A stretch of DNA of 64,000 nt from positions 186,001 to 250,000 of the forward strand of contig CAJSYZ010000004.1 of NCBI GenBank assembly GCA_910574455.1, read 5' to 3'. The position numbers and the translations under genes were made by a program. Numbering within the stretch: the first letter of the stretch is position 1; every line of letters starts with the position of its first letter. This document shows, one piece after another, positions 57,326-64,000 of this stretch. A model generated the notes under the pieces. That model made no database searches. It was given only the letters and a program-made list of their open reading frames with translations, and was not told the origin of the DNA. Source of the stretch: Trichaptum fuscoviolaceum. Lineage: Eukaryota; Basidiomycota; Agaricomycetes; Hymenochaetales; Trichaptaceae.

Positions 57326-60300
57326 CCGATGTCCGTCGGTTGGATTGGCGTGAATAACGCATGGGATGCTCCTCCCACTACTGGGGGAAACTGATGCATG
57401 TCACCCAAGATAATGACATTCAGACCTCCGAATGGCAAAGTGGGTGAGTGGTTAGGAAGGTGAGCTCTGGCTTTCGATATTATACGTGACATTTGTGCCA
57501 TCATTTCCTTCGGTACCATTGAAATCTCATCGATTATGAGATACGCTTTGTTCGACATCGCTTCCGCTAACTCCTTTTCAACCTCAGGACTATGCACGAT
57601 TTTTTTTTCTCTTCGGCTTCCATCTCTTGGAGGTGGTATACGGCATATAACATGCAAAGTACTGCCTCCAATCAAAGACGCTGCAATTCCTGTGTATGCG
57701 CCTTTAAGTAGTCGATCACTCACTCCTTTGGCTGCAAACAGGTCCGTGATCGTTTGTATCACTTTCGACTTCCCCACCCCTCCTTCGCCAGGTATGTGCA
57801 TCAGCAATTGTGCAGGTTGTCTCTCTTCTAATGTCTGTCGCAGATGATACTCAACGATATCGTATGCCCGCCGCTGCTCCGGAAATAAGCAAGATGGATC
57901 GATTCCAGGCATTTCCGATTCTCCAACGCCCAACATGCCAGGTGAGACATATTGTACGTGCTCTATTTCTCCTTCATTATGCAAAGTCACTGACCCCTCA
58001 TCCACGTTTAACGTCTCTCCCTCAGCAGAGACTATAGGCTCAACGCTCGTCTTTAGCATCGTTTGCCATCGTTCCAAGTTCACGAGATCATCTCCTGTAC
58101 AAGCCACAGCCTGCTCTCCAGACGTTTCCCAGTCCATAGAACTACGCGTGAAGATTCCTGCATCCTGCGCTATTTGAAGTGCAACCCTGCCATGAACCTC
58201 CTCTCGACTATTGGTAAGTTCGTCAATTGCCTGTATCAGTTTCTGACGCTCGAAATCTGTAATCGCAGTATCGAGTTCTTCATCTTCATTGAGCTCGTCC
58301 TCGGAATCCTCGCGCTGATTTCGTCGTCTTCTACGTGTCCCACCTTCAAGACCTTCGCCTTCCCTTTCACGCTGAGCGTTAGCTGCGGATCGACTGTCGT
58401 AGTGATACTTGATACCTGAGATTATGTGATGGATGCGTTTCGGTGCGCTAAGTAGAAAAGAGTTGTAAGCCTCTTCCCATGTCTGATCCTCCCCTTTCAG
58501 ATCTTGTATGCGTCTCCACGGTTTCAAAAGCGTCAGCATACTCGCTCGAAAGAGATCGATGGTTTCAGGATCTGTGTGAGTGGGATAAAAGCCTCCGCGA
58601 GTGGATGGGATGGTATTGTGACCGGGTGTTCGTACAATGCGATAGTGAGTTTCGCATTTACTATGGCCGTTAAGATAACGAGAGCGCTCATTTCGTTTTC
58701 TGCCTCTTTTAACTCTCTCACCAGGCCCTTCGCCATCCACCTCGGCATTTTCAGGCATTCCTTCTGCAGGAATATCTTCATTGTCTTGAGCGTCAATACT
58801 TTCTGTACGCTCATTTCGAGGTATGTTCGCGTCATACGTTTCTGAGATGAAGAATATGAGGGGAAACGCCTCTAATTCTGATCCACGAAGTGTATAGTCT
58901 TCTAGTTGAGAACCAGATCCCAATATCCCATTTCTCCCAAAATTCAACGTAACTGTCTTTTTCCTACCATTAGTTTCTCCCCTGCTGATATTGGTACAAA
59001 AACATACCTCTCTCTCCCCATCATTTACTCCTCTAGGTTCGTCACTTGCGGCTCCTTCAATGTCTTCCACCGATTCTTGGACCTCCTGTCCCTCATTTCG
59101 TCCGACTTCCATGGATACGTTGACTTCATGTCCTTCACTTCGTTCGCCTCCGTTTGCCCTACTCTCATCATTATGTAGAGAAACATGGACCCTGTAATAA
59201 AGAGCATTAATATAAGCTAGTTTCCTTCCTTATCTACTCACCTCGAAGTCCGTCTAAACTCTGGGAAACTATGTCTTAATTGCCTTTCAAATAAAAACCA
59301 ATAGAAAGGAACATAATGATGGGATCGGTAGACGTCTCCCCAGCCCATAAGGTACGACATCACTTGAGGAGCTGACAGCTCCTGTTCCTGATTAACAGCA
59401 TTCATACAGCGAATCAGTAACTTTCGGCCCTTGTCCTGCAAACCCAGCAGATATTCTTCCCTCGCCCGCTGTAAGTGATACAAAAAACCTCGTGCAACGA
59501 ACGCGGAAAATGTAAAGGATCTATTCTGATTCTTCGTTTGATAGATCGTCATGTACCACACAGTGTTTCGTGTGTCCCGGCCAAAGATGACAAGTTTTGC
59601 ATCTTGATTGCATTTCGTGACGACAATGCAGTTAGGAATGAAGTTATTCATGTATCCATAACTCCGTTTAGGTCCCCATTCGCCATTCGGCAAGATATAC
59701 GCTTCGTCCGAGCACGGGAACGGTGCCCTACGTTTACACGAAATTTCCCCATTTCGCTTTTTCCTAAGGCAAGCCGCTGTCGTACACGTGTGGATTTGTT
59801 GCGATCTAACGATCCTTTTCAGGACATCTTTCTTTTCCTCTTCGTAGAATTCGCTAGATGGATTCGGAGGCCGGGAGTACGCCATGTCTGATTCTCGAGG
59901 AACTGCACGTATTTCGTCCTTAGTAGAAAGCCCTGGTACGTGGGCCCCAATTGCTGTCTCGATATAACGTTTAACTTTATTTCGAAAGTCTTCTGACTCC
60001 TCCAGCAGTTTAATCATCTCGTCCCCGCTCGGCGAGTCTTCTAACCAGAAGAAAATGTGCAAATGCAAAGTTCCCCGACCTTGAGCTTCGACAACTCCTT
60101 TGTAAGCACTCAATCGTCCTAATAGTCCCATCTCAGTCTTGACTTTCCCCCTCACGGCCTTGATACCGAAGAGCTTGTCCAGAATCAAGTTAATGACATG
60201 ATTGAAGTATTTCGCTGCCGCATACGGGTCGCAAGCTACATTCATGGCCCGTTGCTTGGCGTCCGGACCCATCAATCGATTAAACCGGTCCATGTCAATA

Positions 60301-62596
60301 TCTTTACCGGCAAACACTTGCACCATTGGATCATGACCATCTGGTGGGTTAATTGTGACCCATAAATTTTGCGGTCCCTTCCAAACCGTCGTAGCCCATA
60401 TATCCTGACGATATACTGATCTGGATTCATTAGATCCCATGACCTTCGTCCCACATCCGAACACGAGCTTGTTCAAGAGTCGTAGTCGAGGATCTGAGAC
60501 GCTATGCCCTGCATTGCCGTTCATCTCTTTCAAAGCCTTTCGCACGTCTTCCCCAGTAATCGTGGACAATGTATGTGCGTGATTTACGAATCGCTCCTTC
60601 CGCATCTGCAATCGCGCTGACCTCATGATCTCTCTCCTTTGTATGATACCGAAGACCACGAACGGGAAAGAATGATTGATCCGAAACCTGCAATCATAGT
60701 TTTGCAAAGCCCATCGAGCATGTTCCGCAAACGAAACTTTGTCTTCGCGGTCAGCCTCAATGCCTCCTACGCCATACGGAAAGAGAGTCGGGTAAGCGGC
60801 AGCCAGTGGATTTTTTCGCACTTCCTGATCTAATTCCCCTCCTTCTCCTTCTCGTGGTCGTCCGAACATATTGACAGGGTCTCGCCCATGCCGATTCAAG
60901 TACCCTCCCTCTTTCTCGCCACTGGAATTCGCCAACGCCCACATCATTAAGTCGTTGGGTGACACGTTATTGAGGTCCAAATCTATGGCCCCTAACGATT
61001 GTAAAGGTATAACAACTGGCTGACCATCGTCGTCTATGAAAAAGGTCAGCTGTTGAACTCTCATTCACATAATAATTACTAACCTCCATCTTCATCGTCT
61101 TCGTCCTCACCCATGTCATCACAGACTCGCTCTCTCCCAGCATCACCGTTTACTGGACCGCCAACATCATCATCTCCTAGTTCGTCCCCTGGAACATATG
61201 TAGCACTTTCCTGGCGCGCCAATGATTCGGACTCCTCATGACAAACATTGGCAAGGATCGCGTCTGGGATTCCATCCTCAGGTAAGATCCTTAGAGCTTC
61301 CTGAGAAATTCGTACATCCTTATACATTTCGTTATTAGCTTTCAGCCACCGCAGTGCATCGTGTACGACCGCACGACGCACACGAAAGGTGCCTTTCAAC
61401 CATTTCTTCGGCAACTTTCCTAGACCAATGAACGAAACCGCGATTACAGACGCAAGCAGTTCCGGCTTCCGTGGCATAAGCTGACCCTCCAGCATCTCCA
61501 CTATCGCATCTGCGTTCATCGAATACGTAGTCACGTTTCCAGCCATCGCACGTTGAAGGGTATCCGGATCCCGGAAGCCTCCATTCTTTGGGAATAACTT
61601 GAAAACGAAACATCATGGATAATGTAGGGCGATAAGCAACTGCTCAGGTATTGTCAGACAGGACATGCAATCCGGTACGTTGCCTATCCACATATTGTTC
61701 GCCAATGATAGTCTCGGACGACGATTCTTAGCCAAGGATCGAAGACATTCAGAACAGAAGGATCCAGCTAATCCAGACTCTGTTTGCTTCAGCCTGTCGC
61801 ACAACATGAGCATTCCTTCATGCAGAACATGAGCTGGATGTAGCTTCCAAGGCACCAGTTTCTCCTTCGACTCCAATTCCGCGATCAGCACTTCCTCGGT
61901 GTCCTTCTTCCACATCTCTCTCGCGCAAGATACACAGACTTCTTGTGCGAGTGCCTCGTTTGACGTCGCATCGTAATATAACTGATGGCGTAGGCGTACA
62001 TCTTCTTCTGTCGGTAAGTCCATAAAACGATCTATTTGAGGATTGTATCGCTCAATGGCCCTTAGAACTCGTTGAGACGTCGTCAGTTGGTGATCTTCGC
62101 CTTCCTCCTCCTCTTCGCTTTCCTCTTGGTCCTCCCCCTCTCCCTCATCACTCACTCGCTCCCTCCTTCGGCGTCCAGTGCCTCTAACACTCGCATCTCC
62201 TTCCTTAGCTAGAACAGCCTGCATCAATTCGTCCTTCAACCTGCCTTCTACCCTCCCCGCTTCCGCAACCATCTCGCCCTTCGAAATGCGCGACACACCT
62301 CGAGCAAAGACACCATGAGGCCGCAATATATTTGCAAGCTCGCCCTTCGTAAGTGTATTCAATCGTTTAATCCACTCATTCTCCTCACTCCGCTGGGGCA
62401 GCACTCCGGTCTCCTTAACACGAACAGCATTCTCAAGTTTCGATCGCAAGTCTCCCTGCAATCCCGCAGCTTCTGCAAGCAAGACTTGCTTTTTTCGTTT
62501 TGCTTTACTAGTGAATGTGAAAGGGAAAATGGCGTTCTGGATCTCTTCCATAGTCAAGCGACCGAGTCTCTTCCTCCATTCATCGTCTTCGTTCAT

Positions 62597-63016
62597 GTCG
62601 AATGTAAGTCAATATCTAGAGTTGAAAGCTGCTTTCACTGATGACCTTCCCTTCTTCCAGACCACTCGACTTACAAGTCGCGTCACTGCCGGCCACACAT
62701 GGTACCGCGAAAACTTTCAACTCACATCCCTTACAACAGCATGACCGCCATGATCTCACAACCAATAGTTTTCATTCTATTCTGCATCATCCCAGTCTGC
62801 CAATGTCATTCACTAATCATTCACTTGTCATATAGGACTTATGAGAACAATCCTTGTTAATAATGTAAGAAATTATCATACGAGTTCGTTATTCTGCTCA
62901 CGGACGATCCGGGATTCTTATTCAGCCACAGCAAGACACACATGGACAACACTGTATTGCGCTGACAGACGCATGTTGCACGTCGGACAGCGGGCTCCCG
63001 CACCCCCCACGAAACG
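62597..63016. other. Divergent intergenic region between the Helitron gene and the right-edge gene
   Basis: About 420 bp between two outward-reading genes. It must contain the Helitron promoter and probably its 5' end, but no TC-type terminus or inverted motif could be fixed by eye. A C-rich GCACCCCCCACG stretch at about 62,999-63,011 precedes the TATA box of the right-hand gene. Confidence 0.5.
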
Positions 63017-63024
63017 TATTTAAA
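63017..63024 (+). promoter_or_regulatory. TATA box of the right-edge gene
   Basis: TATTTAAA lies 68 nt upstream of the ATG at 63,092, the same spacing as in the membrane-gene array. The ATG at 63,038 is only about 14 nt downstream of the box, so it would lie at or before the transcript start. Confidence 0.55.
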
Positions 63025-63091
63025 CACAGATGCAGGTATGCAGTTACAATCAACGCATTTCCTGCCCATCGCTCTAACCCACTCCCTCATC

Positions 63092-64000
63092 ATGGTCTCC
63101 TCTTTGGCAGTTCTTAACCTCCTCATCGATCTTCGCAAACCCGACGCCGAGTCCTACTACCTCGCTCGTCATGGCGTGTTAGAAGACGTCTGCTTCCGCG
63201 ACACTGACAAGAACTCGCAGATTGTGGTCTTGAAGACCGACCCGAAGGATGCTGATCTCGTGCCCACCGTATTCACGATAGTTGGACAGGTTAATCCCGT
63301 CGGCAGTTACCTTCAAACCGTCGCGTCGTACAATCGAGACAGCAAGTATAACAACAAAGACGACTTTCGATCTGCGAAGGTCAAAATTGTACTTTCACCC
63401 ATCACGAACCCCTCGTACGTCGGCGACCTTGGTGACGACTGGGAGAAGATTACGGAATTTGTGAAGGCTGTCCATCCCCTTGCGTTCGACGATGAAGAGA
63501 AAAAGGAGCCGGCAGTGATGACTACTCCCCTCCGTACACATGGTGGTTTGCTTTTCCAGCACACACTCCTCGTGGTAAGTTCTAAAAAATCTACGTAATC
63601 ACATTTTACCTTATTCTCATTGCGCTTTACCTTTCTAGCCTCGCGACGGTAATGGTACGTCGTCACACATGGCTCAGTCTTCAGACAGGCTAACAAGATT
63701 GTTTCAGATACCGATGTCGATCTCGAACCCCAGTTCACGATTGAGGGCTATCCCGTTCCCGGCGAATACCGCTCTGAACTCGATCAGTTTGTTTCGACTC
63801 ACAAACTTGAGGCCCTCCCAGCCGTAAGCGTAGACGGAAAAGCTATCCACCCCTTGCAGTATGCGAGTCAACTCACGGGCGCTATAGTAAGGATGGATTT
63901 CACTCTCGAGAACTGGAACATTAAACCAGCAAACAAAGCTTCGCTCGTTGCAAACATTGAATGTGTTACTGTACTAGTTCCTCCTCCTGTAACCCCCGCA
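63092..64000 (+). CDS. Unidentified gene, 3' end beyond the window
   Basis: The exons are 63,092 to the GTAAGT donor after LLFQHTLLV (about 63,574), a predicted 10-nt microexon CCTCGCGACG, and from ATACCGATG (about 63,709) to the window end. The microexon is needed because direct joining gives the wrong frame. Start MVSSLAVLNLLID is preferred over the earlier ATG at 63,038. The first half has ARHGVLEDVCFRDTDKNSQI and TVFTIVGQVNPVGSYLQ. The second has YPVPGEYRSELDQF, IHPLQYASQLTGAIVRMDFT, LENWNIKP and IECVTVLVPPP. The pattern of alternating strands, with LTGAIVRMDFTLENW near the end, faintly recalls T7 gp2.5/DUF2815-type single-stranded-DNA-binding OB folds, but I cannot establish this. It could be host or Helitron-linked. 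Confidence 0.6.

Larger units (their letters stand above)
45836..62596 (-). pseudogene. Helitron Rep/Pif1-like helicase gene, split by a retrotransposon
   Basis: The minus-strand exons are 61084-62596, 59242-61033 and 57331-59191 continuing at 45836-46852 across the insertion (about 2,060 codons). Both introns are 50 nt, and the first has a CTGAC branch site. The N-terminal part has SAP-like segments and a CxxC region. Exon 2 carries the Helitron_like_N block: FAEHARWALQNYDCRFRINH, then VEAQGRGTLHLHIFFWLEDS with the HxH pair. Exon 3 is a superfamily-1 helicase with Walker A GEGGVGKSK, Walker B YLIIDEISMVPKEM, and ILGDMHQFPPV. The far segment has AYAFTDYRSQGQT and GFNAYVALSRS (motifs V-VI). 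The gene drives rolling-circle transposition. Lesions are in-frame TGA at 61613-61615 (before CFVFKLFPKNGG) and the gypsy insertion after PTD. The frame is continuous across both. Confidence 0.85.
40140..62640 (-). mobile_element. Helitron-type element with nested insertions (left boundary inferred, right boundary approximate)
   Basis: A minus-strand Rep/helicase gene (45,836-62,596) identifies a Helitron. The left, 3' boundary is placed at about 40,140 because homology between the upstream flanks of array copies 3 and 7 ends there. A hairpin lies immediately inside (arms TTACTCCC 40,154-40,161 and GGGAGTAA 40,165-40,172, extended by CCC/GGG with one bulge), as expected near a Helitron 3' end. 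A canonical CTRR terminus is not evident, so a Helitron2/Helentron-like end or another boundary is possible. The right, 5' end lies somewhere between 62,597 and about 63,000 and was not resolved. If this is right, the Spt5-like KOW gene is cargo. Nested inside are a gypsy element, a Pack-MULE-like element and a hAT-like element. Confidence 0.5.

Noticed and set aside
60000..60300. Second Rep tyrosine motif typical of canonical Helitrons
   Set aside because: A Tyr motif could not be identified with confidence from the sequence alone. Only the HxH region and helicase motifs are claimed.
1..64000. CRISPR arrays, rRNA or tRNA genes
   Set aside because: No regularly spaced direct repeats, no rRNA core sequences and no cloverleaf with a TTCRANY box were noticed. 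A covariance-model scan would be needed to exclude a tRNA.

Overview
This is a stretch of a filamentous fungal nuclear genome, most likely an agaricomycete basidiomycete. The evidence is short (about 46-61 nt) GT-AG introns, compact promoters, relics of a self-sufficient CYP505-type P450, and a dense load of basidiomycete-style mobile DNA. All gene models below were built by hand from reading frames, splice signals and comparison between copies inside the window.

Left edge (1-3.3 kb): the 3' part of an unidentified element or gene (318-codon ORF) is followed by a 549-bp LTR with TGTTACG/CGTAACA ends and an internal TATA box. Then come AT-rich DNA, a frameshifted pentatricopeptide-repeat relic and a perfect nested foldback.

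Array (3.7-40.1 kb): seven tandem minus-strand paralogues encode a multi-pass membrane protein of a function-unknown fungal family. Every copy has three exons, matching intron phases and a TATA-like box about 70-76 nt upstream of the same ATG. Copies 1, 2, 4, 5 and 7 read through intact. Copy 3 has a nonsense codon and a 1-nt deletion, copy 6 a frameshift, and an eighth copy survives only as a 3' exon relic near 32.6 kb. The intergenic spaces carry repeated plus-strand debris: a decayed, spliced-looking module present in most spacers, and two relics of a P450-reductase fusion gene. A spacer of about 3.3 kb is near-identical at two places (5.5-8.8 and 23.9-27.3 kb), showing block duplication. 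A 1.18-kb MITE with TA target site lies in spacer 3.

Mobile-element nest (40.1-63 kb): array homology stops at about 40,139, beside a hairpin. From there to about 62.6 kb the minus strand holds a Helitron-type Rep/helicase gene and, downstream of it, an Spt5-like KOW gene that probably rides in the same element. The helicase is split by a Ty3/gypsy chromovirus (818-bp LTRs, 5-bp target duplication). The integrase of that retroelement is in turn split by a 3.76-kb long-TIR element with 9-bp target duplication carrying an HSP70 gene fragment (Pack-MULE-like). The KOW gene is split by a 1.62-kb hAT-like element with 8-bp target duplication. Removing each insertion with one copy of its target duplication restores the reading frame.

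Right edge (63.0-64 kb): a plus-strand gene with a TATA box and a predicted 10-nt microexon runs off the window. Its family is not recognised.
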